From the NCBI GenBank assembly GCA_032690845.1, contig CM064432.1:60758071-60822070 (forward strand): a stretch of DNA of 64,000 bases, in the 5' to 3' direction. The stretch is from Eleusine coracana subsp. coracana (Eukaryota > Streptophyta > Magnoliopsida > Poales > Poaceae). Under the pieces are notes generated by a model that was not told the DNA's origin, searched no databases, and was given only the letters and a program-made list of their open reading frames with translations. Positions within the stretch are counted from its first letter, which is position 1, and every line of letters starts with the position of its first letter. A program made the position numbers and the translations under genes. Positions 32,701 through 44,301 of the stretch are shown in pieces.

Positions 32701-34783
32701 TTTACATGAGTTGACAAAGAAGGGCGTTGATTTCCATTGGGGTAAGGTACATCATGAGTCTTTTGATGCTTTGAAGGATAAACTTACACATGCACCATTG
32801 CTACAATTACCTAATTTTGATAAGATTTTTGAGCTTGAATGTGATGCTAGTGGTATAGGCATTGGTGATGTTTTGATGCAAGATAGTAAACCTCTTGCAT
32901 ACTTTAGTGAGAAAATTACTGGGTCTGTATTGAATTACTCCACGTATGATAAGGAATTGTATGCACTTATACGTTGTTTAGAGACGTGACATCATTATTT
33001 GTTGCCCAAAGAATTTGTTATTCATTTTGATCATGAATCACTTAAGTATATTGGTTCTCAAGGTAATTTAAACCGTAGACATGCTAAATGGATTGAGTTT
33101 ATTGAGTCTTTTCCTTACATTATTAAACATAAGAAAGAGAAGGATAATGTGATCGCTGATGCTTTATCTAGGCGCTATACTTTATTGTCTGAACTTGATT
33201 GTAGAATTTTTGGACTTGAGGCAATTAAAGAACTATATGTTGTTGATGTTAATTTTAAAGATGTATTGCTGCATTGTAAAGAAGGTCATGCATGGAACAA
33301 ATTTGTATTGACCGATGGCTTCTTGTTTAGAGCTAACCGTCTATGCATTCCAGTTGATTCCGTTCGTCTTTTGTTGTTACAGGAGGCGCATGGAGGTGGA
33401 TTGATGGGTCATTTTGGTGCCAACAAGACGGAGGATATTTTGGCCACACACTTCTTTTGGCCAAGGATGAGGAAAGATGTTGAGCGTTTTGTTGCTCGCT
33501 GCACTACCTGTCAAAAAGCTAAGTCTTGCTTGAATCCAAATGGTTTATACATGCCACTTCCTATTCTTTCTATTCTTTGGGCGGATATTTTTATGGACTT
33601 TGTTTTAGGACTGCCTAGAACTAAGAGGGGGAGTGATAGTATTTTTGTTATTGTGGATAGATTTTTTAAGATGGCACACTTTATACCATGTCATAAGACT
33701 GATGATGCTAGTTATATTGCTGACCTCTTTTTCAAAGAAATTGTATGTTTGCATGGTATGCCTTCTACTATTGTTTCAGATCGTGATGCAAAATTCTTGA
33801 GTCACTTTTGGCGCACACTTTGGAATAAGTTTGGTACAAAGTTGTTGTTTTTTACAACTTGTCACTCACAAATTGATGGACAAACTGAGGTGGTGAACCG
33901 CACTTTGGGTACTATGTTGAGAGCTATTTTGAAGAAAAATTTGAAACAATGGGAAGAATATTTACCTCATGTTGAGTTTGCATATAATTGGGCAACACAT
34001 TCTACTACCAAGGTAAATCCTTTCAAGGTAGTGTATGGTTTTGATCCCCGTACTCCACTTGATATACTTTCTTTACCTATTCATGAGAGAGTTTATGTTG
34101 ATGCTACGGAGCGTGCTGAATTTATTTTGAAAATACATGAGACCACTAGACTTAGCATTGAAAAGATGAATGAAAAGTATAAAATTGCTGGTAGTAAAGG
34201 TAGAAAATAAGTAAAACTTGATGTAGGAGATTTAGTATGGTTACACTTGAGAAAGGATAGATTTCCAGATTTGAGAAAGTCTAAATTAATGCCTAGAGCT
34301 GATAGTCCTTTCAAAATAATTAAGAAGATTAATGATAATACATACAAACTTGAGTTGCCTCCCGAGTTCGGGGTTAGTCCTACTTTTAACATTTCAGATT
34401 TGAAACCATACTTGGGAGAAGAGAATGAGCTTGAGCCGCGGACGACTCCACTTCAAGAGGGGGAGGATGATGAGGACATCACTCCTAAGGATACATGCAA
34501 CACTCCTTCAATTCTAGACTTGCAAGGTCCAATAACTAGAGCTCATGCACGACGACTAAATTTAGAGGTGAGTTCGTTCCTATATTCTTTATTATATGTC
34601 ACTTTTGAGAATGGTTTGCTACCTAATGATTATATTATAATTAGGAACCATGGAGAGAACCAGGAGATGATGGGAGAAGGACTTGAAGACGTGGAGGACC
34701 AGCAAGGACGTGGAAGCCAAGGTGGAGGCCCAACCAAAACCGACTTCGAGTCTGTTTCGGGGCTCAGGACCAGTCCGCCCTAA
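29753..34783 (+). pseudogene. Ty3/gypsy gag-pol, one frame with three nonsense codons
   Basis: Gag starts at ATG 29753 (MAGSDDGEM), with the core near 30190-30700 and a CCHC knuckle C-HR-C-HGLG-H-VQKD-C near 30935-30980. The protease-like site is IIDGRSCNN (about 31230). A TAG at 31844 stands where Gln is expected. RT: TKIDLRSGYHQIRM and YFDNILIYS, so the second Asp of the YxDD box is Asn (32405). RNase H begins ELECDASGIG. A TGA at 32987 stands for Trp. Integrase: HGGGLMGHFG...CTTCQKAK zinc finger, with MDFV, SDRDAKF and DGQTEVVNR supplying D, D and E. A TAA at 34208 stands for Gln, then a C-terminal tail (LKPYLGEENE) runs into LTR copy 3. All segments are in one frame with no frameshift. 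No chromodomain is seen. It cannot make a full polyprotein. Confidence 0.92.
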
Positions 34784-35388
34784 AACGGAGGCTCAGGACG
34801 CATACGGACTCGGATTTGGATGTTCTACATATGCACGGAAAGATAAGAAGAAGACATTTCCAATGCCACCAGTCTCATATCAAAATTCATCCAGAGTCAT
34901 CGGGAATCGTCGAAATAAGAGAGAGTCCAGAATCTATTTCGGTGCTGCGTCGCCTGTTTTTGGCTTTTGGGCTTTGTATCTAGTTGAGCCTAATTAGGGG
35001 CGTGTCTAGAGGGTCTTCATGACCCTAGGGTCTTCATATACAGCTGCCACTGCACCATTAGGGTTCGGGTTTTGCTTAGATTATTCTGTTCATAACAGTT
35101 TCGCCGTCATCACGGTTTGTGAGACCCCAACTTCATGAGATTCATAATACATCTGTAATTATGTTGCCTTCTTCTTTGTTCTTGCTTGTGTTCTTGATTT
35201 GTAGGCAGGGATTAGCCTTCTCGGCGAGGTCAATCATTTTAGGACGGTTGATAACCAGAGGAGACGTCGTGCTACGATTGCGGGATTTAGAACGTGTTGT
35301 TCTGAAGCCGGATCGATTTATGTGTCGCCTCCAACCAAATCAACGTATCTTGAACCTTTCGGAAGATCGGGAACCCTTGTCCACATCA
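34668..35388 (+). repeat. Gypsy LTR copy 3 (721 bp; 3' LTR)
   Basis: It starts TGATGGGAGAAGG after a purine-rich tract (GGAGAGAACCAGGAGA) and ends GTCCACATCA. The pol frame extends about 115 bp into it. The right flank is GATCT. No matching 5-bp duplication can be identified, because the left boundary is a tandem LTR array. Confidence 0.88.
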
Positions 35389-35403
35389 GATCTGGTGGAA
35401 GAT

Positions 35404-36830
35404 TGTTAGAATTATTTAGACTTGACCCATTAATAATCACAATAATTCCTAAAAATCTTAAAGGCCCATTCATGAGTGGTGAGAGTGTAAATGTTTTGTC
35501 CCACATTGCTAGTGGAAGTGGAGGGAGTCCAACTTATAAGGTTGGTTGCTCTAGCATCTCTCGCAAGTGTGTGGATGAGAGGAAGGAAGAACATACACGC
35601 GTGCTCACTCACCTCGCCTCGCCTCGCCTCGCCGCGCCGCGCCGGGCGGGGCGTGGCGTGGCGTGGGCGATGGGCGCGGTCGCGTATCACCTACGTGAAT
35701 GGTCCGCCAGAATTCGGTCACTTGCCTTGCGGGGCATGGCTTACTTTTGTACTTTTTTTTTGCTACGCGTTCCATATATTTCCATATATGTGATATGGAA
35801 ACCGATATATTAATATGGTAACCGACGCGGTTGCGGGACGCCCAACCCTAGCGGTTCCTCCCTATAAATACGTATGGGTACCGACGCAAATCATATCATG
35901 CAATCATCTAGGGTTTTGCCTCTCGCTACTATTGCGTCGCCAAGACTTCTCCATCGCGATCGTCGGCGTGCACCGGCGAACGGGAGAGCAGGTCTCTGGA
36001 ACCGTCGTCCTCTGCGATCCTGCACCGAGAGAGGGCGAATAAGGTTTTTGGGAAGCGCTCTGCATGACTGCTCGATCGCTTCCTCCTCTTCGTCAAGCTC
36101 GTCGTCACTGCTCGTCTTTCTCGTCGTCGAGTTGGTCTCACCCGCCATCGCCAACAACGTGACGGTGCTGCACGTCATCGCCGCCTCCTCTACCTCGTCC
36201 AGAAGGAAACGTACGTACTCTCACATCAAATCATGTCTTTCATACTAGCTTTCGTGGTCTGTTTATCTATGATAGATATTGCTAGTATGGTAGATGCTAT
36301 TCTTTTGTCTGGCCTTATAGACCTGTCTAGATTTTGTGTAGACTTGTCTAGTTTATTATGCAATCTGTTAATCATACTTATGATTTATTTCTGAATTAAT
36401 ATAAAACTAGAAGTGCTAGTTTATCCAACAATTGGATCAAATTGATGACACACTTATCCACTAAACCTTCTAATGAAATCATTTTGGCTGTCCTATGTAT
36501 TAATCTGGTGAGGCATCGATGATATTCGATCTCCTGAAGCCGGAAGGATGTTTATGGTGACGAACTATCGAGTTTAGATTGATTCTCGGAGATAACGATT
36601 CTTTAGTCAATTATGTATTTATCCTTATAAATGAACGGTTGGATTTAATTTATACTACTTGGAGGCTTTAAGTAGTATAATCCATGGTAATAGGGCTAAA
36701 AAAAACTACCATTCCTAAGCAATGAGGTATACATAAAGGTACTGTTAATTCTATCAAATAACTAGTCCGGAATATTTTAATTTTTTGCTATAACCCTAAC
36801 AGAATCAACGAGAACAATTGCATTTTATTT
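35404..36830 (+). repeat. Probable LTR of a different retrotransposon, with TATA box and leader
   Basis: It begins TGTTAGAATTATTTAG, as many copia LTRs of grasses do. It has a TATA box CCTATAAATA at 35861-35870 and a GC-rich transcribed-looking segment (35900-36180), followed by AT-rich sequence with repeated TAGACTTGTCTAG words near 36320-36360. The short frames in it are not family members. No second copy, primer site or coding domain was found, so the right end is arbitrary. Confidence 0.4.
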
Positions 36831-36927
36831 TATTTTTGAAAAATAGGATTTGTAGTGGGGGCGGGGCGCACTTCAATTTGCAAGCAAAGCAAGTTCATGC
36901 TCCAATGCTTCGTTACAATAACCACCG

Positions 36928-37128
36928 ATGAAAAAAAGAGGAATGATAGCTCAAGCTTCTGCTAAACGAAAAAGATTGAACCTTTCAGGAACGCAAGCCG
37001 TTGCAAGCTTGCAATTGCAGGAGATATTGATGAACCAATCGATCAGACAGGGACTACTTGACCATAGTATAGATTACAAAAGGGCGATAACAACAGTACC
37101 TTTTTCGGAGGAAAATATACGTGTGTGA
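36928..37128 (+). other. Short open frame of unknown origin
   Basis: 66 codons (MKKRGMIAQASAKRKRLNLS...) with a basic N terminus and a helical, Gln/Leu-rich middle. No domain is recognised. It sits between two repeat blocks and may be a captured exon or chance. Confidence 0.2.
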
Positions 37129-37130
37129 TG

Positions 37131-38862
37131 CCCACGTCGTCCTCCTTGGGCGACTTGGGCGAAACCTAGCCACCGCCTTTGCCACCCCACCTCCCACACC
37201 CTCTCACCTCGCCACTGCCGGAGCGGGCCGCCAGAACCCGTGCGTCTGCAAGGACAGCGGCGGCAGGGCTCCTATTTTTACGGCATCCCCCCCCCCCCCC
37301 CCCCCCGCGCCCGATTCCAGCAAACGTCGGCGAGATCCTGCCTTTCCTCCTTTGGATCCGGCACATCCTCACCTGGATTAGCTCGGGGGTGGACGGCCCG
37401 GCCTTGCCCGAAGGGGGAAACTCGCGTCCCTCTCTCTAAGGGGCGTCGGGCGGAACCCTACCCGCCGCTGCCGCCCTCGGCCCTCTTGCGCTCCCTTTGC
37501 CCTGCCGCCGCCCGAGCGAGTCGACGGCCTACGCCGCGTGGCCATGAAGGCGGCGGCTGGGCCTATTCCCCGCACCCGGTGCTTGGCCTGTAGCCAGCGG
37601 TGGCGACTCGAGTCGTCGGCCAGGGGCTGGGGCCGGGCTGCTCGCGCCTCGCCTCCAAGCGCGCCTGACGGCTAGGCCCGCAGTTAGCGGTGGCGGCGCT
37701 TGTCGTCCACCAGGAGCTGGGGTCTAGCTGCCGGTTCGTCGAACCTGTGCGTGTGGCCGTTTGGCCCGCAGCCAGCAGTGGCGGTGTTTCGTCGTCGACC
37801 AAGGGCTGGGCCACTCATGCCAGCGCGTCTCTCAAGCAACGAAGGCAGTGCGGGTGGTAGCTCCAGGCTAATGTCCAGCAACTGCTGGTACCGTCAACGA
37901 CAACACCTTCTGATGTTGTTTCCTCGTTGGAGGCGTCGATGTGGAGCTCTTAGCCACCAATGCCTTTCAGGTGAAAACTTTCCTTTTTAGGCTTGCGACG
38001 GTGGCGTCTTTGATGTCATTCCCCCCTAGAGGCGTCACAATGGAGGCATTGGAGATCTCTCCCTTCTGCTGAGGGCATTGTGTGCCCTTTCATCGCCTCA
38101 CCGTGTTCTTGCTCTTTGATGGCTTGTGTAGTTGGAACAATGAGCGCCGTTGTTGGGTTCTTGCTTTGTTATTGTTCAATCTGCTTGATTGACCTTTTCC
38201 ATATTGATCAGTGTTCCTTTCCTCTATTGGGCTTCCTTCCCTGATACAGCGTCGAAGGTCACTGCTCCAATTGGCATCTTGAGTAGTCAGTTCCTCATGA
38301 CTTCTAGTGGTTTGGACAACCAAGGCGATGGATTGGATGGTTTCAAGTTTGATAAGTGTTGGTCGTTGTATTGTTTCTCTTGTCCGAAGCCGGGTTAGCA
38401 AGGTCTTGAGGAGGCGCTTGTTCTCCTCTCGTGTCCCTCAGCTCTTTGAGGCTTCCTTCCCTTGAAGGGCGTTGGACGGGAGTCAAGAAGAGTGGCGACC
38501 AGACGGCTAGGATGTGGCCACATCTTAGTTAGATGAAGATGAGAGCGGCAACTCAATCTCCCCCAACGCGAAGTTGGCAAGTAGGTTCTTGGTGATTGTG
38601 CAAGTGGACCGGCTACACTCTCTTGATTGAGATGCATAGACTGAATGTGCGATGGACTCTCTTTTCGACATCGACAATTCAAAACTCTAGACTATATTGT
38701 TGTATCTATATTGTTGATGTAATTTTCTAGTTTTTCTTCTCATGCCCCCTTGTTTCTACTTTCCATTTGTTTTAGTACAAAATTGTAAACTCTTCATTTA
38801 ATTGAATATGAGTGATTTCAGGTGGGCAACCCCCACCGTCGTTTCCTCAAAAAAAAAAAAAA
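37131..38862 (+). mobile_element. Poly(A)-ended retroposon (LINE-like ends, no ORFs)
   Basis: A GC-rich 5' segment resembling a LINE leader (37135-37700, with a run of about 19 C near 37289) is followed by a pseudo-transcript-like body. The 3' end is AACTCTTCATTTAATTGAAT, then GGTGGGCAACCCCCACC, TTTCCTC and a run of about 14 A ending near 38862. No endonuclease or reverse transcriptase frame remains, so this is a non-autonomous or internally deleted copy. Target duplications were not resolved. Confidence 0.45.
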
Positions 38863-38921
38863 GGGGCGATAAACTTAAGGCTAAGACACAGCAAGGGGTA
38901 GCAGGCAGAGGCAAAACCGAG

Positions 38922-38946
38922 GTCGGGGGGGGGGGGGGGGGGGGGG
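38922..38946. repeat. Poly-G tract
   Basis: A run of more than 20 G. Comparable C or G runs occur near 2620, 37289, 40070 and 62203. Confidence 0.9.
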
Positions 38947-39147
38947 AGGGGAAGGAAGACATGAAGAAGGCGGCGAAACGTACCAAGCTGAAAGTTCCGA
39001 CTTGACTAGGAAGTGAGGAGGTCCCTCTGGATATGGCTGCGCTGTAGCTGCCTCATATAGTTAGCGTTGTGGCTGTGGTTACCGGCACCACGTGGTGGGG
39101 CTGAGCTGAGGACAGCGCTGATGTTTTGGGTGAAGCCATTGGAAGAG

Positions 39148-39871
39148 GATTTTTACTATTTTGACCACGAAACTGGAGGCTTCTCTAAAATGACCATGAA
39201 AGTATTGGCTCTTCGCTAAAATAACCATGCACTTTTTCTGGACAGAAATGCCCTTTCTTCTTCCTCTCTCTTCTCTCTCCTCTCCTCTCTGTCGAATCCT
39301 CCACAGCCCTCCGGCGATGGAGGCTGACGGCGAGGGGCGGCGGGGCTGTCGGCGGGCGGCACGCGATGTGGCTGGTCGATGGCGGCGTGGCAAGCGTAGG
39401 TGCGTGGGCCTGGCGGGCGGCGGGGCGAGGGCTGGCGTGAAACAGGCACACGACTAGTCAGCGGCGCTCGGCGACCAGCGGCGCGCGACGCAGCTGGCCG
39501 ACAGCGGCACCGCAAGCACGGGCGCGTGGGCCTGGCGGGCGGCACAACGAGGGCGAGCGCACGACGATGGCTGGCGTGCAGCGATGGCGGGCACGCAGGC
39601 TGATGGCGCGCGGCGAGGGTTGGCGCATAGGCGGGCGGGCACGCAGGTTGGCGTGCAGCACGGCGGCTGGCGAGCAGCAAGGGCCGATGGTTAGAGAGAG
39701 GGAAGAGAGAAGGAGAGAGGAAGAAGAAAGATGAGGATATTTCTATCCAAAAAAGAGCGCGTGGTCATTCTAGCAAAGAGTCCATGTTTTCATGGTCATT
39801 TTAGAGAAGCCCCTAGTTTGGTGGTTATTTGAGCGAAACCCACTGGTTTTGTGGTCGAAATAGTAAAAATC
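39148..39871. mobile_element. Non-autonomous inverted-repeat element with modular arms
   Basis: The ends GATTTTTACTATTTTGACCA and its inverse (about 39850-39871) are followed in each arm by repeated modules of about 33 bp of the form CTTCTCTAAAATGACCATGA. The centre (39300-39680) is GC-rich with imperfect repeats of GCGTGGGCCTGGCGGGCGGC. No gene can be assigned; the long frames are by-products of the GC-rich repeat. It is MULE-like in design, but no 9-bp duplication was found. Confidence 0.6.
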
Positions 39872-40049
39872 TCGAGTGCCGACTGCCTAGTGCCTTCTGC
39901 AACTCAAGAATCCCTTTGGAATCCAAATATCCAATATAGTTTTTTTTTCATTTAACTATATGTTCAATTTGCCATGGTGCTATTTTTTGTTTTTAAACAT
40001 CGTATTATGCGCTTTTAAACCCAGACTAGAACATTGACAATTCTCTTGA

Positions 40050-42161
40050 TACAGGGGACCGGGGGGCGGGGAGGGGGGGGGGGGTCCTCTGAATTCATTC
40101 AGTTAATTCAGAGAAGGCCCTGGGTGCATTAGCTCCCATCTCACCCGTTCACAACTAACCAACTCCAATAGAGGGTTCCGATTCATCATGTAATAAATGC
40201 AGTCAATGATGATACTAGCAAAGAGCAGGTAGACAGTAAAAAAGGCGCCAAACACACATCCTTGGCGCCAAATTATTCTGCTCACTCCTTATATCGATCT
40301 CATCTGCTCCCCGGTCCCTTTTCTGGTCTCTTCTCCAGTCCTCCTGTTCTTCGTGGTCCATTCTTCTATTTTTTGCATTTGTCCATATTGGTGTCACAAT
40401 GTAAAGATCCATCTCGAAGGAGTAAAAAGCACTATGGATTATGAGTCACATGAGTAAGTCAATCAAGTTTCTCATCTAATTTCATTTTAAAACTGAAATG
40501 TAGTGTAAATAAATAAATTGTTTTAATACATAAGTTAAATTAGATACCAAATTAAAGAGGATTTATTTTTTCTTGCTCTTTCACATAATAGAAAAACCAC
40601 CAAATTGAATGCCAAGGATTGGTATGAAATTTAGTAGTGTTGATGAAGTTTGGGATTTCTGGGTTGCCTATGGTGGTACAGTAGGTTTTAACTTGAGGAA
40701 GCAATATAACAACAAAAGCACAACACATAGAATCTCTACTTTTTTGTAGATTCGTTTGTTCAAAGGCTGGTTTTAGAGACAAAGATAAAAGAGATCATTT
40801 AACAAAGCATCCACGAGCTGAAACAAGAACAGGTTGCAAGGTACGAATAGGCATTCCATTAAATTGAGAAGAAGGAAATTACGAGTCTCCATATGTGCAT
40901 TACATTAACAACAATAACACATCTGAGGGATTTGGATCGTTTACTAGCTTTACGGAGCTACTTATGGTGAGTCTCCACATGTGCTTTGTAAGATCAAGCA
41001 AGTTTTATAGTTTTTTTACCATCTTTGTTTACTTTATGTTGCAGGGCCACTCTAATACTACACATAATGCACAAGGACCAAGTCGCTATGGAGAAACCTC
41101 ACAAATCTAATTAGGCTTTGTGCTATTTTGCTAAGGTTGGAGATGTACTTTCGAACTATCTTATTTAAATCAGACATGTAACATGAATCTGATTTATTAA
41201 CCTATATAAGTACAGTATTGCTAGCAGTATGGACAAAACACAAATGTAGTTGGCAAGCATGTTTACCGGCGGGGTATGTGCTGGTGGAGAGTGCCGATGT
41301 CGGATTTGCCGCCGGGAAAGAAAAAAAAATCTCTGAATCCTTGTTGCCATGGTAGCAGATGCAGCAGAGAATTCTCATCGCCATGGCGAGGTCCGCGAGG
41401 TCGCATCGGTGAGGTTGCGCTGGAATCGCGAGGTCGTCGATGCCTTCTGGTTACGTCGAAGAGAGAGGCCCGTCACGGACTCACCGTTGGCACTTGCGTC
41501 GCTGGCGGAAGAGCGCTTCACGTCGATTAGGACTAGCAAAATACCCGTGCGATACTACGGATGCGCCTTTGTTAAAAAAAATTATGGTTAGAATGTTTTT
41601 TTAACTATAAAAGATTTTTAATTAATCAAATTTTTTGGGTTGAGTATTTTCTCTATTTTTATTTTACTTTATGTTTGAATATTTATTATAATAATTTTGG
41701 AGTGAGTTATTATTGGAATTTTTTGTTATTAGTTTCCATTCAAAATATGATGTAAATTATAAATTAATTGTTGTTAGTATGAAATATTGAATTGAAATTA
41801 GAGTCCAATTCAATAAAGGATTAGAAAATAGTTAAAAAATAACTCAAACTGATTAGTGAATCATTTTAGAATATAAACTGAATACGACAATGTTACAGAC
41901 ACATCTGGACACGAAAAAAGTGGTCTAGACGATCTCATCTCAATTAATATATTGTAGAGATAAGATAGAGATGTAGAGCGAAGCGTCGGGAGGATGTTGT
42001 GGGTCCTGGTCATGTTTTTTTATTTTATAATGGAAAAACAATAGCAGCCGTTGAAATGAAGATGAACCGTTCAGATTGGAGCTAATGCACCCAGGACCTC
42101 CTCTGAATTAACTGAATGAATTCACAGGACCCCGACCCGGAGCGGGGACCCTGATCTCAGG
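40050..42161. mobile_element. Inverted-repeat element (~2.1 kb) carrying a FAR1 gene fragment
   Basis: The left arm 40083-40150 (CCTCTGAATTCATTCAGTTA...GGGTGCATTAGCTCC) and the right arm 42066-42135 are inverted with a few mismatches over about 65 bp. GC-rich sequence (GGGGACCGGGG / CCGGAGCGGGGACC) continues outward. Inside are the FAR1-domain fragment (40609-40890) and, near 41538-41570, the phrase ACTAGCAAAATACCCGTGCG, which looks like a separate repeat. Superfamily is uncertain, probably MULE. No target duplication was seen. Confidence 0.6.
40609..40890 (+). pseudogene. FAR1 DNA-binding-domain fragment
   Basis: ATG at 40609 opens PRIGMKFSSVDEVWDFW, then GGTVGFNLRKQYNNKS, matching the N-terminal half of the FAR1 zinc domain. 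After a one-base frame change and TAG near 40748 the second half follows: RFVCSKAGFRDKDKRDH, then HPRAETRTGCKVRIGI, then a TGA and EEGNYE. No transposase core follows. It is distinct from the FAR1-like remnant at 3.3 kb. Confidence 0.75.
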
Positions 42162-42368
42162 CAACGACCCGGATCCGAAGAGTAAAACCTTGTGTTCCTG
42201 GCAGCAGCTTTGAGTTAAATCGAGCCAACTTCGCCTAACTTCCTACTCATCTACCAATTCTTAATTCTTTTGCTTGTCATTTTCACGTTTTCGTTAGGTC
42301 TGATCTCACGCAACGATGTTTGACTTTGACCCGTCGTCCACACAAGGTTTAAAAGCGCATAATACGAT

Positions 42369-43532
42369 CATTGACACTGATGAACGGACGTGACGTTTAC
42401 TATTGAAACGACCGCGGCGGCGTGGATCGAAGGAAAATCGCGCGCGACTGGTGGGTGGCGCACCTCTTGGACCTAACATATTCCTCCTACATTTCCTTCA
42501 CTGGTGCCGGGGCACAAGGAAATTTGAGATCTTTTATGAAGTTGATTGATGCGCTGAAAATGTTCAAAAATGTTCAGAACACAGCTTTAATTATGTGCTG
42601 TACAAACGTTGAGTGATAATTATGCTTGGCGATCCAGGTAAAATTTTATTTCTCATCACACGTCAAATGCAAGATGATTGTGCTTGAAACTCAATAGAAC
42701 TGAATGAAATCACATAAAGGTAGCTGAGTGGAATGTGGAGCATGAAACCTTGTATGCCTCTGGAGTCCTCAGCTTGACCACCAAAGCCATCTTATTGGAA
42801 CCATGTTGTCGCCATTGCACTTCCAGACTTCATCAGTTAACTGGCGTTCCAGTAACCACATGCTTTTAGAAGATTTCAACTGTTTGCTTGGTGACATTCC
42901 ACTGCCATTTAATTTCAAAAGAAAAAGAGGGAAAAGGGCACCACTGACCCAGCGACAACTTTGTATGAGTGCCTCTGTGCACTATCAAAGTCATAATCTA
43001 GCATGGCACAATTTCAACATTTTGAAAAGAATCATAATCTATAGAGATCTACAACACTGCAGGGCCTATCATCAGAAACCATACTCCAATTTTTTTCACA
43101 CATTAAAACCATAGGACATTCGTAGAGGCCTTCCCCTGGACTTAGGAAAATCAGTGAAGATACAAATAATATGTAACACACAATAATCTGAAGTTATATC
43201 ACGTTGGCATGATGATTTGAAGTTATATTAGGCAGAGATTTCTGTCCTCCAAGGATATATTCTACCAAGTTTAAGAACCTCTGTACCCTGCTTAGCAATG
43301 TTGTGACAAACAGCAAGTGTCCACACCAAAATAAGGATGCAAGTAGTGTAGGCTATGACTGACTCAGTATACTCATAGTCACAAAGGATGATAATCTAAG
43401 CAGCCATAATAAGGTTCCTGACAAGAATAAAGAATCTCGAGGAGATTATAAGAAGCACCCTAGGAAACTATACTTCAGGCAACACAACTCAGAAATCTAC
43501 AATCAAGAACATTACATATGATTCATAACCCT
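42369..43532. other. Intergenic sequence and 3' UTR of the 66-aa membrane-protein gene
   Basis: 42420-42620 has one short frame of no recognised kind. 43100-43532 probably includes the 3' untranslated region of the minus-strand gene that ends at 43533. Confidence 0.35.
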
Positions 43533-44277
43533 CTAAGGCCAGGCGTCATCCAGGTCAGGCTTCTTGACAAACATCTGGTTGTACTGGGGCTGTGACATCT
43601 GTAAGGTAAGAATGTTCAGTTCAGTAACTGGTGTGAAATATAAATTATAAATTCTGGTAAAACATGTTGTAAAACAAGGCATCATTCCTTGATACTAGTA
43701 AGGTAATAACTGACACGAATTGGCACTGAGCCATGTCAAAGCATCAGGTAGATCTCTGAGACAAATTATCCAGTTGGCCAAATCACAACAGCGCCTAAGA
43801 ACTGGTTTCACTCAGAAAATTATAATTCACATTGTACAAAGATCTATGAACAAAACAGCACAACTCTACCAGTCCTTGAGTTTACACTACCGGAATATCA
43901 AAACCTAGAGAGTATTTGCAGTCACTAAGCTACCATATCTAAAATCTTCTATGTTTTCAACAGAGTTCATAATAACCAATTCCTCACAATAAGGGCAAAT
44001 GACCACGATGATTTGGACATCAAACAGAGAATACATTGTTATCTTCACGAACCAAGACCAATAAATAACAAATTGACCAAATGTGCCATGCAAATTGGGT
44101 GTGAACTACCCTACTCAATCTCATTACGGTGGGGGCGCTTACTAGGTTTTTGAAGAGGATGAAGGCGATGATGAAGAAGAGCACGAAGAAGATCTCAAAC
44201 TCGGCAAAGCGGACGAAGCGGAACACCTTGTCCACCGCCCTTGTCAGAAGCCCGGGATCCTCCCTCCTCCTTCCCAT
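43533..44277 (-). CDS. Small single-pass membrane protein (66 aa)
   Basis: Two exons: 44277-44143 and 43598-43533 (TAG), joined by a GT-AG intron with no phase break. The protein has a basic N terminus (MGRRREDPGLLTRAVDKVF), then a long hydrophobic helix (EIFFVLFFIIAFILF), then a short conserved-looking tail (QYNQMFVKKPDLDD, ending in AWP). An upstream in-frame Met at 44301 would add eight residues (MRQQRGVG). 44277 is preferred because MGRRRED is the more usual type of start, but this is undecided. I believe close relatives exist across plants, with no function known to me. The intact frame across a splice, in a window full of decayed elements, argues it is real. Confidence 0.75.
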
Positions 44278-44301
44278 ACCGACGCCCCGCTGCTGCCGCA
44301 T

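Larger units (their letters stand above)
39999..42368. repeat. Perfect 23-bp inverted repeat bracketing the FAR1-fragment element
   Basis: 39999-40021 and 42346-42368 are perfect inverted copies (core CGTATTATGCGCTTTTAAAC). They lie about 30 bp and about 185 bp outside the terminal repeats of the enclosed element. Confidence 0.85.

Noticed and set aside
35404..36250. Possible host promoter and gene first exon (TATA box, GC-rich frames)
   Set aside because: The TGTTAG start and retrotransposon-like layout fit an LTR better, and no later exon was found.
37121..37990. Pro/Arg-rich proteins in the 37.1-38.0 kb block
   Set aside because: GC-rich retroposon leader with a poly-C run. Frames overlap in several phases with no domain.
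39216..39680. 154-codon Arg/Pro/Ala-rich frame
   Set aside because: A by-product of the imperfect GGCGGGCGGC repeats in the centre of an inverted-repeat element.
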